Shown here piece after piece: positions 55,584-64,000 of a DNA stretch of 64,000 bases. Every line of letters begins with the position of its first letter. Position 1 is the first letter of the stretch. Made by a program: the position numbers and the translations under genes. The stretch is from Gammaproteobacteria bacterium (lineage in GTDB: Bacteria > Pseudomonadota > Gammaproteobacteria > DSM-19610). The DNA lies in contig WGBO01000050.1 of assembly GCA_015494295.1 (NCBI GenBank), forward strand, positions 33,216 through 97,215, written 5' to 3'. A model generated the notes under the pieces. It was not told where the DNA came from, ran no database searches, and worked only from the letters and a program-made list of their open reading frames with translations.

Positions 55584-56213
55584 ATGCAGGAACACGAGTT
55601 CTATGCGGATCCGACGGTTTTCGACCTTTGGCTGGCACGCGCCGGCGACTGGCTGGAGCAGCGGCTGCAAGGGCTGCGCCCCTGGGGCTGGACGCTGGCG
55701 TTCAGCGCCATGGCATCCCTGTTCGCGGCGACCGCCGTGGGCGTGTTCGTGGCGGCGCTGATCGATGGCGCGCAGCACGTGGTGGCCTGGAACCGCAACC
55801 TGGCGCAGATCATCACCATCATGATGGCCCTGCTGGCCAGCCAGGCCCTGCTGCAACAGGCCCTGAAGTGCTGGCCGGAGGAGCGCGCCATGCCGCGGCG
55901 CTGGCGCCACCTGGTGCGCTTGTGCGGCTGGCCGGTGCCGGGTGCCCGGCCGCGTCGCGCGGCCCGGAAATCGCCCGCGCTCCGGCGGCCGCAAAAGACG
56001 GCCCCCGAGGCGGCCAGTCGCGCCGACATCCAGGCCTTTTTCAGCGGTGTGCGCGCCGCCGGCGTCAATGTCACCATTGCGCGCGCGTTGTTCGCCGCCG
56101 GTGTGCGAACCCCGGCGCAACTGTGCCGCGCCAGTGATGAGCGTCTTCTGGCCATCCGTGGCGTGGGGCCGGCCACGGTGCGCAAGTTGCGCGCCTATTT
56201 CCGCGCAGGCTGA
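55584..56213 (+). CDS. Membrane protein with C-terminal helix-hairpin-helix domain
   Basis: A 209-residue protein. Residues 1-95 contain two membrane helices (GWTLAFSAMASLFAATAVGV and LAQIITIMMALLASQALLQQ). A basic, proline-rich linker (PRRAARKSPALRRPQKT) leads to a C-terminal helix-hairpin-helix module (about 155-205): SGVRAAGVNVTIARALFAAG, then CRASDERLLAIRGVGPATVR with the GVGPAT hairpin. Such modules bind DNA without sequence preference. ATG 55584 has AGGA at good spacing; ATG 55575 and upstream starts are weaker. It may tether DNA or DNA-repair proteins to the membrane; no close family recalled. Confidence 0.72.
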   Translation: MQEHEFYADPTVFDLWLARAGDWLEQRLQGLRPWGWTLAFSAMASLFAATAVGVFVAALIDGAQHVVAWNRNLAQIITIMMALLASQALLQQALKCWPEERAMPRRWRHLVRLCGWPVPGARPRRAARKSPALRRPQKTAPEAASRADIQAFFSGVRAAGVNVTIARALFAAGVRTPAQLCRASDERLLAIRGVGPATVRKLRAYFRAG

Positions 56214-56605
56214 TCGCCGTCGTCCGCTTCGAGATCCCGGTAACGGTCCGGCGTGAAGCGAGGCGTGCAGATTGCGTAGAACAGCAGGTCGTTCGTGCCC
56301 GTGTTGCGAATGCGTTGCCGCACTCCGGGCGGGATGCTGACCAGGTCGCCGCTGCTCACCGCTTGCGCGGGAGTATCCCCGATCTCCACTTCGCCGCGTC
56401 CGGCGACGATCAGGTAACGTTCCTTCACCCCTTCCAGGCAGTGCCAGCGTGTGGTGAGGCCCGGCGCCACGCGTGCGCGCGCGATCGATGCACCGGGGTC
56501 GGAGGCGCTGTTGTCGAGTTCGAGGATGGAACAGCCCTCCCGGAAGAAATATTCCGCGCCTTCGTCGGGGTGAATGACGAACTCTGTCACCGGCATACTC
56601 CGCAT
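56195..56605 (-). CDS. Cupin-domain protein
   Basis: A 136-residue (or 133 from ATG 56596) single cupin. Cupin motif 1 lies in LTTRWHCLEGVKERYLIVAG and motif 2 in GDLVSIPPGVRQRIRNTG; the usual metal-ligand histidines are only partly present (WHC, no second His in GVRQRI). PEYFF-like EYFFREGCSILEL begins the barrel. It overlaps the 3' end of the helix-hairpin-helix gene by 19 bases on the opposite strand. The start is ambiguous. Role unknown. Confidence 0.8.
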   Translation of the reverse strand: MRSMPVTEFVIHPDEGAEYFFREGCSILELDNSASDPGASIARARVAPGLTTRWHCLEGVKERYLIVAGRGEVEIGDTPAQAVSSGDLVSIPPGVRQRIRNTGTNDLLFYAICTPRFTPDRYRDLEADDGDQPARK

Positions 56606-56723
56606 GGTCTGTGAGTGCCGGCGATTATGCCCGGCGCGCGCGTCCGGGTCACGGGCGGGGCCTTTGCGTTGAGAGGCACTTTGGGGTTTCATAGTGGCAG
56701 ATGCTTGTTTGCAGGAAAACGCC

Positions 56724-57458
56724 ATGACCGAAGCCGCACTCAGTACCGAAACGCCGACCGGCGTGATTCATGCCCTGGAACTGGGGCCGATGGAAAACTT
56801 CGTCTACCTGATCGAGGACCGCGCCAGCGGCCGCGCCGCGGTCGTGGACCCGGCCTGGGATGTACCGGAAGTGCTGGAGCTGGCGCGCCGTCACGGGGTG
56901 ACCATCACCGATATCCTGCTCACCCACAGTCATCATGACCACATCAACGGCATCGAGGCGGTGCTGGCCGCGCACGACGCCCAACTGCATCTGCTCAAGC
57001 CCGAAGCGCGCTTCTGGGGAGCGGATCTCGGGCGTCCCACGTTGCTCCACGGTGGCGATCATATCCGGCTCGGGGACACCGACATCGAGGTATTGCATAC
57101 CCCGGGCCACACGCCCGGTTCGGCCTGCTACCGGGTCGGCGACCGACTGGTAACCGGTGACACCCTGTTCGTGTTCGGCTGCGGCCGCTGCGACCTGGCT
57201 GGCGGCGATCCGGAACAGATGTTCCACACCCTCAAGCACATGAAGGAGCGCCTGCCGACCGACCTGCTGATCCTGCCCGGCCACAACTACGCGGAGAAGC
57301 CGGTGTCGACCCTGGAGGAGCAGATCGAGGGCAATCCTTTCCTGCATTTCGATGACGTCGGCCGTTTCGTTCACTACCGCATGGATTACCACGACCGCCA
57401 CCGGCACGGTCCCTACGGCCCGGTGCCGGCCGGGCAGGAAATGCCCGACCAGGCGTGA
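56724..57458 (+). CDS. Metallo-beta-lactamase-fold hydrolase (glyoxalase II-like)
   Basis: A 244-residue hydrolase with the binuclear metal site: ILLTHSHHDHINGIEAVL, HTPGHTPGSACYRV, VTGDTLFVFGCGRCDL and ILPGHNYAEKPVSTLEEQI. This set is that of hydroxyacylglutathione hydrolases and persulfide dioxygenases (ETHE1). The NYA and C-terminal layout resembles short GloB paralogues, so thioester hydrolysis is likely but the substrate is not certain. AGGA precedes ATG 56724. Its stop overlaps the mug GTG by 4 bases. Confidence 0.88.
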   Translation: MTEAALSTETPTGVIHALELGPMENFVYLIEDRASGRAAVVDPAWDVPEVLELARRHGVTITDILLTHSHHDHINGIEAVLAAHDAQLHLLKPEARFWGADLGRPTLLHGGDHIRLGDTDIEVLHTPGHTPGSACYRVGDRLVTGDTLFVFGCGRCDLAGGDPEQMFHTLKHMKERLPTDLLILPGHNYAEKPVSTLEEQIEGNPFLHFDDVGRFVHYRMDYHDRHRHGPYGPVPAGQEMPDQA

Positions 57459-57988
57459 ATACCTTACCGGATTTCGTGGCGCCCGGTCTGCGCATTCTGT
57501 CGGTGGGGCTCAATCCCTCGTTGCCGTCGGTGCGGGCGGGGTACCCGTTCGCCAACCCGCGCAACCGTTTCTGGAAGGCGCTCAATGCCAGTCCGCTGGT
57601 GTCGGAGCCAGTGGAGCCCGGTATCGAGGCGATGGAAATCCTGCTGACGCGCGAAGGCATGGGTTTCACCGATGTGGTCAAGCGTCCCACCCGCGGCGCC
57701 GGCGAGTTGCGCGCCGCGGATTACCGGGCGGGCGCGCCGCGCCTGTGCGCCCTGATCGAGTCCCTGCAACCCGCCTGGGTCTGGATTCACGGCAAGCTGG
57801 CGTGGCAACAGTTTCTACGCCACGGCGGGCTGGAAGGCGCGGACGAAGGCTGGGGCGCCCAGTCCACGCCCGTCGCCGGCGCCCGGGTGTTCGTCACCCC
57901 GAACCCCAGCCCCGCCAATGCTGCGTTCTCGCTGGATGACCTGGTGGCGCACTACCGGGCGTTTGCCAGTGCCCTGGCGCAGGGGTGA
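57455..57988 (+). CDS. mug: Mismatch-specific DNA glycosylase (Mug/TDG family)
   Basis: A 177-residue UDG-superfamily enzyme. Motif A is ILSVGLNPSLPSVRAGYPF (catalytic Asn in GLNPS) followed by ANPRNRFWKAL; FTDVVKRPTRGAGEL and the motif B loop VFVTPNPSPANAAF complete the pattern. Mug removes uracil and ethenocytosine opposite guanine. It begins with GTG overlapping the MBL gene. Together with the protein at 27468 it is the second UDG-fold gene in the window. Confidence 0.9.
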   Translation: MNTLPDFVAPGLRILSVGLNPSLPSVRAGYPFANPRNRFWKALNASPLVSEPVEPGIEAMEILLTREGMGFTDVVKRPTRGAGELRAADYRAGAPRLCALIESLQPAWVWIHGKLAWQQFLRHGGLEGADEGWGAQSTPVAGARVFVTPNPSPANAAFSLDDLVAHYRAFASALAQG

Positions 57989-58028
57989 CGGTGGGCGTCG
58001 TGGCGTCGCCATTGTGCGCGGTCCGCAC

Positions 58029-58973
58029 ATGAAGGGCGCCGGCGTGTCGGTGCCGGCGGCTTTTGCCGGCGTCATCCTGATCTGGTCGACGACGCCACTG
58101 GCAATCCAGTGGAGCAGCGAGGGCCCCGGTTTCCTGTTTGCCGTGACCGCGCGCATGGTGCTGGGGCTGGTGCTGTGCCTGGCGGCCTTGCGCCTGAGTG
58201 GCGTGCGCATGCCCTGGCATCGCGCGGCGCGCGGCAGTTACCTGGCGGCCGGTCTGGGAATCTATGGCGGCATGTCGCTGGTGTACTGGGGGGCGCAGTA
58301 TATCCCCTCGGGCTGGATTGCCGTGCTGTTCGGCCTGTCGCCGCTGGTAACCAGCGTGTTCTCGGCCTGGTGGCTGCGCGAGCAGGCGCTGGGGCTGGTC
58401 CGCGTCGGCGGGCTGTTGCTGGGCCTGGCCGGGCTGGCGGTCATTTTCCTGAACAGCGCGGCCCACGGCGATGGCGGCGAACGTGGTGTGACCGCCGTGC
58501 TGCTCGCCACCGTCATCCACGCCGCCAGCGCGGTCTGGGTGCGACGCCTGTCCGCGGGGGTGCCCGCGCTGGCCGTGACCGGCGGCGGGCTGATGCTGGC
58601 GGTGCCGCTGTTCCTCGCCACCTGGCTGGTGTTCGACGGCGCCTGGCCGGCGACGATCCCGGAACGGGCCGCGCTGTCCATTGTCTATCTTGCCATGTTC
58701 GGTTCGCTGCTGGGCTTCCTGTGGTACTTCTACCTGTTGCGGGAAGTGGAAGCGGCGCGTGTCCACCTGCTGACGCTGGTGACGCCCGTCACGGCCCTGT
58801 TGCTGGGACATGCGCTCAACGGGGAGCCGGTCGATGTGCGGGTGTGGCTTGGCACGGTGCTGATCCTGGCGGGCCTGCTGACCCACCAGTGGGAACTGTG
58901 GTCCCGGCGCGCCGCGCCGGCCGATGGCGGGTCAGGCGGCCGCGCCGAAACGATACCGGAGGACAGGGCATGA
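58029..58973 (+). CDS. EamA-family (DMT) transporter
   Basis: A 314-residue protein with ten membrane helices in two EamA repeats: AFAGVILIWSTTPLAIQWSS, GIYGGMSLVYWGAQYIPSGW, VLFGLSPLVTSVFSAWWL, then AVLLATVIHAASAVWV and IVYLAMFGSLLGFLWYFYLL. Drug/metabolite exporters of this fold export amino acids, nucleobases or other metabolites; the substrate is unknown. ATG 58029 has no strong ribosome site. Its stop overlaps the next gene (ATGA). Confidence 0.88.
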   Translation: MKGAGVSVPAAFAGVILIWSTTPLAIQWSSEGPGFLFAVTARMVLGLVLCLAALRLSGVRMPWHRAARGSYLAAGLGIYGGMSLVYWGAQYIPSGWIAVLFGLSPLVTSVFSAWWLREQALGLVRVGGLLLGLAGLAVIFLNSAAHGDGGERGVTAVLLATVIHAASAVWVRRLSAGVPALAVTGGGLMLAVPLFLATWLVFDGAWPATIPERAALSIVYLAMFGSLLGFLWYFYLLREVEAARVHLLTLVTPVTALLLGHALNGEPVDVRVWLGTVLILAGLLTHQWELWSRRAAPADGGSGGRAETIPEDRA

Positions 58974-59521
58974 GGATTCAGGCTGTGGTGATGGCGGTTC
59001 TGCTGCTGGGGCTGTCGGCCTGCCAGTCGGTAGGCGGCGGGTACTATGACAACCCGGTGGCGGTGGGCACGGAACTCGAACTGTTGCGGGCGCTGCGGGT
59101 GCCGCCGGGACTGGCGCGCGTCTACCTGCAGGGCGGGGAAACGACCGACTACGCGGGGCTGGATCAGTATCGTCCGTTTTGCTATTTCCTGATGCGGAAC
59201 CCCGCACCCACCGCGCGCGAAATCGCGCCGGCGGTATTCCGGGTGCGCGCGGTGGAGTTGCGGGAGCAGGACGTGCGCCTGCCCGTTCCGCTTCGGCTTG
59301 CGCACCGTGCCGGTCTCGGCGTGGGCAGCGACGGCCCGGGAGTGATCGCCTTCGAGACCCACATGCTGCTGGACGGGGCGCCGCCGCAGGGGCCGGAGCG
59401 GCTGGTGTGTTCGGGCGCGTTCGCGCCACCGCTGGAGGCGGCGCCGATCCGCCTCGACGAAATGCGCGAGGTGCTGGGTGAGCGGGTGCGGGTCAGGGTT
59501 CCGGGGTCGACTGGCTCTTGA
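58970..59521 (+). CDS. Outer-membrane-type lipoprotein of unknown function
   Basis: A 183-residue lipoprotein with signal peptide and lipobox (MRIQAVVMAVLLLGLSACQS, lipidated Cys at 18). The mature part is beta-rich (YRPFCYFLMRNPAPTAREIA, VIAFETHMLLDGAPPQGPER) with a second pair of cysteines (CYF and VCSGAF) that could form a disulfide. The ATG overlaps the EamA stop, so the two are coupled. The 3' end overlaps the opposite-strand gene by 29 bases. Ser at +2 suggests outer-membrane sorting. No family recognised. Confidence 0.75.
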   Translation: MRIQAVVMAVLLLGLSACQSVGGGYYDNPVAVGTELELLRALRVPPGLARVYLQGGETTDYAGLDQYRPFCYFLMRNPAPTAREIAPAVFRVRAVELREQDVRLPVPLRLAHRAGLGVGSDGPGVIAFETHMLLDGAPPQGPERLVCSGAFAPPLEAAPIRLDEMREVLGERVRVRVPGSTGS

Positions 59522-59915
59522 ACTTGTTCCAGCCGCCTTCCTTGCCGGGCGCGAAGTTCTGGCGTTCCTCGTAGAGGATGGACACCAGATCGGCGACCGC
59601 GTTGGAGAAGTTCACGTTGGGGTTGGCGGCGCAGTAGCCTTCCAGCCAGTCGAGGATGTCGGCCATGCTCTTGTCGCCGAGGATGTTGTAGGTCGCGGCG
59701 GCGGCGTTGTTGACGGCGCTCATGAAACCGGCCAGCCAGTGGTGGTACCAGCGTTCCGCGACGCCGCCCCGTTCGCGCGCTACCAGGTATGCGGCGCAGT
59801 TTTCGGCGCCGACTCCGAACACGGCGTACTGGTCGTCCATGTCGCGGGCGGCGGCGCTGGTGGCGAACAGGCTGGCGATGAGAAACAGTACGGAGAGTCG
59901 GGTGATGCGGATCAT
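59493..59915 (-). CDS. Secreted two-cysteine helical protein (HdeA/Rap1a-like family)
   Basis: A 140-residue exported protein with a signal peptide (LSVLFLIASLFATSAAA). The mature part has two cysteines, C40 in GAENCAAYLVARERGG and C95 in DWLEGYCAANPNVNF, and the WLAGFMSAVNN and TYNILGDKSM segments of a common but uncharacterised proteobacterial family of small periplasmic helical proteins. A single disulfide is expected. AAGGA lies upstream of ATG 59915. A chaperone or immunity role would be guesswork. Confidence 0.8.
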   Translation of the reverse strand: MIRITRLSVLFLIASLFATSAAARDMDDQYAVFGVGAENCAAYLVARERGGVAERWYHHWLAGFMSAVNNAAAATYNILGDKSMADILDWLEGYCAANPNVNFSNAVADLVSILYEERQNFAPGKEGGWNKFKSQSTPEP

Positions 59916-60083
59916 GCGGGTTCCTTGTGCCAGGGGTCCTTCCCCGGCATCGGCAGCGGCGGGCACGACTTGAAGATTCCGTCCAGCGGCGCAGCCACCG
60001 CCACAGAGCCGAAACTCGCCATGCCGCGTTCTCGGTGGACTATACTTTTTGCCAGGGGGGAGCGATGAACGGAGGGCATCATC

Positions 60084-60554
60084 ATGACCATGGCAAAACG
60101 TGTAGAAAGCTATCTGCTTGAACGGGATGTCGATTTCGACCTCGTCGACCATCCGCACTCGGCCACCAGCATGGAGACGGCGCAGCTCGCCCACGTGCCC
60201 GGCGACCGGATTGCCAAGTCGGTGCTGCTGGAAGACGAGCGCGGCTACCTGCTGGCGGTGTTGCCCGCCAGTTATCGCGTCGACCTGGGCGAGTTGCACC
60301 GCCAGACCCGCCGCAACCTGGGGCTGGCGACCGAGCGTGAACTGGGCGCCCTGTTCGAGGACTGCGAGCCGGGCGCGGTGCCGCCGCTGGGCCCGCTATA
60401 CGACATCGAGACGATCATCGACGACACCCTCGCGGAGCAACCCGACATCTATTTCGAGGCCGGCGACCACGAGCACCTGGTGCACGTCAGCGGCGAAGCT
60501 TTCGAAACCCTGCTCGGCGACGCCCGGCACTCGGAGTTCAGCCGCCACATGTAG
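60084..60554 (+). CDS. YbaK/EbsC-type aminoacyl-tRNA deacylase
   Basis: A 156-residue YbaK-fold protein (DFDLVDHPHSATSMETAQLA, RIAKSVLLEDERGYLLAVLP, LGLATERELGALFEDCEPGA, VPPLGPLYDIETIIDDTLAE, DHEHLVHVSGEAFETLL). The conserved lysine in RIAKSVLLED is the editing-site residue of the family, which hydrolyses mischarged tRNAs in trans. Which tRNA is corrected cannot be read. ATG 60084 has GGAGGG seven bases upstream. Convergent with the paralogue gene at 60567. Confidence 0.88.
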   Translation: MTMAKRVESYLLERDVDFDLVDHPHSATSMETAQLAHVPGDRIAKSVLLEDERGYLLAVLPASYRVDLGELHRQTRRNLGLATERELGALFEDCEPGAVPPLGPLYDIETIIDDTLAEQPDIYFEAGDHEHLVHVSGEAFETLLGDARHSEFSRHM

Positions 60555-60566
60555 CGCTGTCGCCGG

Positions 60567-61067
60567 CTACAGGTCGAAGGCCGGCAGGGTCCAGGTCGAT
60601 CCGCCCGCAACGGCCTCCGGGTGGCGTTTGCGCACGCGCTGTTCGATGGCGTCGATGTCGTTCGCGTCCACGTCCACCATCAGCAGGATCTCGCCATGAT
60701 GGATGGCTTCGGCAAACTCGTCCAGGTGGGCGTTGGGCAGCCGTGTGAAACGCTGTCCGGCCAGGTAGGCGCCCGCCATCACCAGCAGCGGCAGCCACCA
60801 CCAGGCGTTACCGCTGGCCAGCAGGCCGATCAGCGCCAGCAGGGCACCGAAGAACAGCGCCAGGTCGAGGCGCCAGCCCCAGTATTCGATGCGGCTGGCA
60901 AGATCCCTGCGCTGTTGCGGGCTGGCTTCCGGCAGGCCGTCGAGCGCGATGTCGTCCCGGGCCACGGTGTGCATGCGCGCCCGGTCCACGCCGCTGTCCA
61001 CCAGTTCCTGTACCGCCCGCAGGGCGTGTTCCCGGTCCGGGAACAGGAAAAACAGTCGTCGAGTCAT
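60567..61067 (-). CDS. Two-helix membrane protein, paralogue of 2565-3077
   Basis: A 166-residue protein with conserved N-terminal (MTRRLFFLFPDREHALRAVQ, MHTVARDDIALDGLPEAS) and C-terminal (HHGEILLMVDVDANDIDAIE, RKRHPEAVAGGSTWTLPAF) segments. A central pair of membrane helices is WRLDLALFFGALLALIGLL and WWWLPLLVMAGAYLAGQRF. It shares its plan with the protein at 2565, but its hydrophobic core is quite different. The start at 61067 follows GGAGGTT; the longer frame to 61301 has no support. Function unknown. Confidence 0.8.
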   Translation of the reverse strand: MTRRLFFLFPDREHALRAVQELVDSGVDRARMHTVARDDIALDGLPEASPQQRRDLASRIEYWGWRLDLALFFGALLALIGLLASGNAWWWLPLLVMAGAYLAGQRFTRLPNAHLDEFAEAIHHGEILLMVDVDANDIDAIEQRVRKRHPEAVAGGSTWTLPAFDL

Positions 61068-61138
61068 GGCAACCTCCCTGAATCCGAAGATTTCCTGATT
61101 CAACCTTCCATTACAGGTGGGGGCGGTTGCCCCGCGGC

Positions 61139-62482
61139 TCAAGTGCCGGCGGGTGAGCGGGTCTCGCGGCCGATGGAGTAGTAGGTGAACCCCTGGGCGG
61201 CCAGCATGTCCGGGTCGTAGAGATTGCGGCCGTCGAAAATGACCGGTGCCTTGAGGCGCTTGCCGATCATTTCGAAATCGGGGCTGCGGAACAGGTTCCA
61301 CTCGGTGATCACCACCAGGGCGTCGGCGTTCTCCAGCGCCTGTTCGGGGCTGTCACACAGCGTCAGGTCGGGACGCTCGCCGTAGATGCGGCGGGTTTCC
61401 TCGCGCGCTTCCGGGTCATAGGCGCGCACGCTGGCGCCCTGTTCCCACAGGGCTTCCATCAGGGTGCGGCTGGAGGCCTCGCGCATGTCGTCGGTGTTGG
61501 GCTTGAAGGCCAGCCCCCACAGCGCGAAGGTCCTGCCCTCGAGGTCGCCGTCGTAGTGCTGGCGAATCTTCTCCGGCAGTTTCTGTTTTTGCCGGAAGTT
61601 GACCGCTTCCACGGCGCGCAGCAGTTCCGGGGTATAGCCGTTCTCCACCGCGGTGCGTTCCAGCGCGCGCACGTCCTTGGGGAAGCAGGAGCCGCCGTAC
61701 CCGGCGCCGGGATAGATGAACTGGTAGCCGATGCGGGGGTCGGAACCGATGCCGTTGCGCACCGCCTCGATGTCGGCGCCCAGCAGTTCGGCAATGTTGG
61801 ACAGCTCGTTCATGAAGCTGATCTTGGTCGCCAGCAGCGAGTTGGCCGCGTACTTGGTCAGTTCCGCGGAGCGGATGTCCATGGCAATGATGCGGTCGCG
61901 GTTGCGGTTGAACGGCGCGTACAGGGCGCGGAGCAGTTCCGTGGTGCGGGGGTTGTCGGTACCGATGACGATGCGATCGGGGCGCATGAAGTCGTCGATG
62001 GCGGCGCCTTCCTTGAGAAACTCCGGGTTGGAAACCACGTCGAACTCGACCTTGCTGCCGCGCTGCTCCAGGATCTTGCGGGTGTGTTCGCGCACCCGGT
62101 CCGCCGTGCCCACCGGAACCGTCGATTTATTGACAATAATCCGGTACTCGTCGAGGTGTTCGCCGATGGCTCCGGCCACCGCCAGCACGTGCTGGAGGTC
62201 GGCGGAGCCGTCTTCGTCCGGCGGCGTGCCCACGGCGATGAACTGGAACAGGCCGTGGGCGACGCCCTCGGCGGGATCCAGGGTGAAGTTCAGACGCCCG
62301 GCGGCCTGGTTGCTTTGCAGCATTTCGGTGAGTCCCGGCTCGTAGATCGGGCTTTCGCCGCGTTTGAGCATCTCGATCTTGTCCGGATCGATGTCGACGC
62401 ACAGCACGTCGTTGCCGACCTGGGCCAGGCAGGCGCCGGTGACCAGGCCGACGTAGCCGGATCCGTAAATGGTGACTTTCAT
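61139..62482 (-). CDS. ugd: UDP-glucose 6-dehydrogenase
   Basis: A 447-residue NAD-dependent enzyme making UDP-glucuronate for polysaccharides or lipid A modification. N-terminal Rossmann fold [32 protein letters not shown]; catalytic C266 in [17 protein letters not shown]; helix-binding lysine in [21 protein letters not shown]-terminal nucleotide domain with [18 protein letters not shown]. Length is normal. Stop lies 71 bases downstream of the preceding paralogue gene start. It is the only polysaccharide gene visible here. Confidence 0.96.
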   Translation of the reverse strand: MKVTIYGSGYVGLVTGACLAQVGNDVLCVDIDPDKIEMLKRGESPIYEPGLTEMLQSNQAAGRLNFTLDPAEGVAHGLFQFIAVGTPPDEDGSADLQHVLAVAGAIGEHLDEYRIIVNKSTVPVGTADRVREHTRKILEQRGSKVEFDVVSNPEFLKEGAAIDDFMRPDRIVIGTDNPRTTELLRALYAPFNRNRDRIIAMDIRSAELTKYAANSLLATKISFMNELSNIAELLGADIEAVRNGIGSDPRIGYQFIYPGAGYGGSCFPKDVRALERTAVENGYTPELLRAVEAVNFRQKQKLPEKIRQHYDGDLEGRTFALWGLAFKPNTDDMREASSRTLMEALWEQGASVRAYDPEAREETRRIYGERPDLTLCDSPEQALENADALVVITEWNLFRSPDFEMIGKRLKAPVIFDGRNLYDPDMLAAQGFTYYSIGRETRSPAGT

Positions 62483-62675
62483 GCCTTAGTACTCCCGATT
62501 TCTTGTGAGGGGCTTCCGTTTTTGCCGGGTTTGTGGAAAATGGCGCCGCCACGGGGCGGCAAGGCCGCGCATGGTACCAGAAAGCGCCAACCCCGGCACC
62601 TGTGCGGGTTTCGCCGTGGTGTCGGGCGCGGGTGAGACAAGCCACCCGTTTTATTGAGAAAACCGCTCATTGCGG

Positions 62676-62704
62676 TTGACTCCGGGCGCGGCCTGGATCA
62701 AAAT
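62676..62704 (+). promoter_or_regulatory. Probable promoter of the tRNA-tuf operon
   Basis: TTGACT at 62676-62681 is a good -35 and CAAAAT at 62699-62704 a -10-like hexamer, separated by 17 bases. A GC-rich discriminator (ACGCGGC) follows, the kind linked to stringent control of tRNA and translation-factor promoters. An AACCGC/GCGGTT inverted repeat overlaps the -35. The first tRNA starts 17 bases after the -10. Confidence 0.6.
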
Positions 62705-62720
62705 ACGCGGCTTGCGTTTC

Positions 62721-62805
62721 GGAGGGGTTCCCGAGTGGCCAAAGGGATCAGACTGTAAATCTGACGGCTCAGCCTTCGGAGGTTCGAATCCTCCCCCCTC
62801 CACCA
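62721..62805 (+). tRNA. tRNA-Tyr (anticodon GTA)
   Basis: An 85-base tRNA with encoded CCA. The acceptor GGAGGGG pairs with CCCCTCC; the anticodon stem-loop CAGACTGTAAATCTG gives GTA; the long variable arm is typical of bacterial tRNA-Tyr; the T arm is GGAGGTTCGAATCCTCC. First tRNA of the tuf operon. Confidence 0.97.
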
Positions 62806-62845
62806 GTACAATTGCGCGGCGCGGGATGCCGCCGGTCAAGGTATT

Positions 62846-62919
62846 GCGGGTGTAGTTCAATGGTAGAACTTCAGCCTTCCAAGCTGAATACGTGGGTTCG
62901 ATTCCCATCACCCGCTCCA
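62846..62919 (+). tRNA. tRNA-Gly (anticodon TCC)
   Basis: A 74-base tRNA with encoded CCA. Acceptor GCGGGTG/CACCCGC; anticodon stem TCAGC/GCTGA with loop CTTCCAA, anticodon TCC; T arm GTGGGTTCGATTCCCAT. It lies 40 bases after tRNA-Tyr, in the order found in the E. coli tufB operon. Confidence 0.97.
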
Positions 62920-62967
62920 GTGAAGGCGCCCGGTACCGGAAAGCACGGGGTGCAGGGCAGAATTTTT

Positions 62968-63043
<76 letters not shown>

Positions 63044-63048
63044 TATCC

Positions 63049-63072
63049 GGCCCGGACACAAGTGTTCGGGCC
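63049..63072 (+). other. Stem-loop between tRNA-Thr and tuf
   Basis: GGCCCGGACAC/GTGTTCGGGCC pairs over 11 bases (one G-T pair) around AA and is followed by TTGTGTAT. It lies 6 bases after the tRNA-Thr CCA. It may act as a partial terminator or a processing signal that sets the ratio of tRNAs to EF-Tu mRNA; the sequence alone cannot decide. Confidence 0.65.
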
Positions 63073-63137
63073 TTGTGTATCAGTGAGTTGGTAGTTGAAC
63101 CGCAGCTTGGTGAAATGTAAAACGGGAGAGCCGTCCG

Positions 63138-64000
<863 letters not shown>

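Overview
The window is a contiguous, gene-dense stretch of GC-rich (by eye about 65 percent) chromosomal DNA from a gammaproteobacterium. Several gene orders match that class: rpe-gph-trpE-trpG-trpD-trpC followed by crp, an OsmC protein, speD and coq7 (the arrangement known from Pseudomonas, with the crp/OsmC pair also divergent in Escherichia coli); rhlB divergent from trxA-rho; ybeD-lipB-lipA; and tRNA-Tyr, tRNA-Gly, tRNA-Thr and tuf at the right edge. I saw no plasmid, phage or insertion-sequence genes and no CRISPR array. The gene set does not identify the genus; a Chromatiales-like lineage is a guess.

Layout. 1-5339: the 3' part of a membrane protein with a formylglycine-generating-enzyme-like domain, a Rieske protein, small conserved proteins, a 2-hydroxyacid-dehydrogenase-like fragment overlapping djlA, and a CopD-like membrane protein. 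5549-14662: rpe, gph, tryptophan genes, crp (minus strand) with a CRP-type site in the crp/osmC intergenic region, then OsmC, VOC, speD, coq7 and gamma carbonic anhydrase. 14730-18008: rho and trxA (minus) divergent from rhlB. 18182-23887: type II secretion genes gspC-D-E-F without gspG-N. 23892-28100: error-prone polymerase dnaE2 divergent from a STAS-like/uracil-DNA-glycosylase pair, with a near-consensus LexA box between them. 28166-32277: ybeD-lipB-lipA, then an overlapping pair that resembles the glycosyltransferase-like half of plant L-arabinokinase plus a GDP-hexose phosphorylase (VTC2/GDPGP1)-like HIT protein. 32478-47702: housekeeping and uncharacterised genes, including mlaC, xthA, a PreP-like M16 protease, zapE, PilZ, a cyclic-nucleotide/rhodanese fusion, a DUF465 gene without an ordinary start codon, an orphan Xre/MbcA/ParS-type antitoxin and a CPA2 antiporter. 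47777-53003: an overlapping RND efflux operon with a DUF2333 protein. 53047-61067: uup, a membrane-anchored helix-hairpin-helix protein, a cupin, an MBL hydrolase, mug, an EamA transporter, a lipoprotein, a secreted two-cysteine protein, a YbaK-type deacylase and a paralogue of the 2565-3077 gene. 61139-64000: ugd, then the tRNA-tuf operon, cut by the window edge.

The most interesting items are the nucleotide-sugar phosphorylase/glycosyltransferase pair (30146-32277), the LexA-box arrangement between dnaE2 and the glycosylase operon, the DUF465 gene that appears to start at ATC, the orphan antitoxin next to a zinc-ribbon-like protein, and the membrane-bound helix-hairpin-helix protein. All family assignments come from reading motifs by eye; no database search was run. 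No stretch longer than 300 bases lacks a gene.
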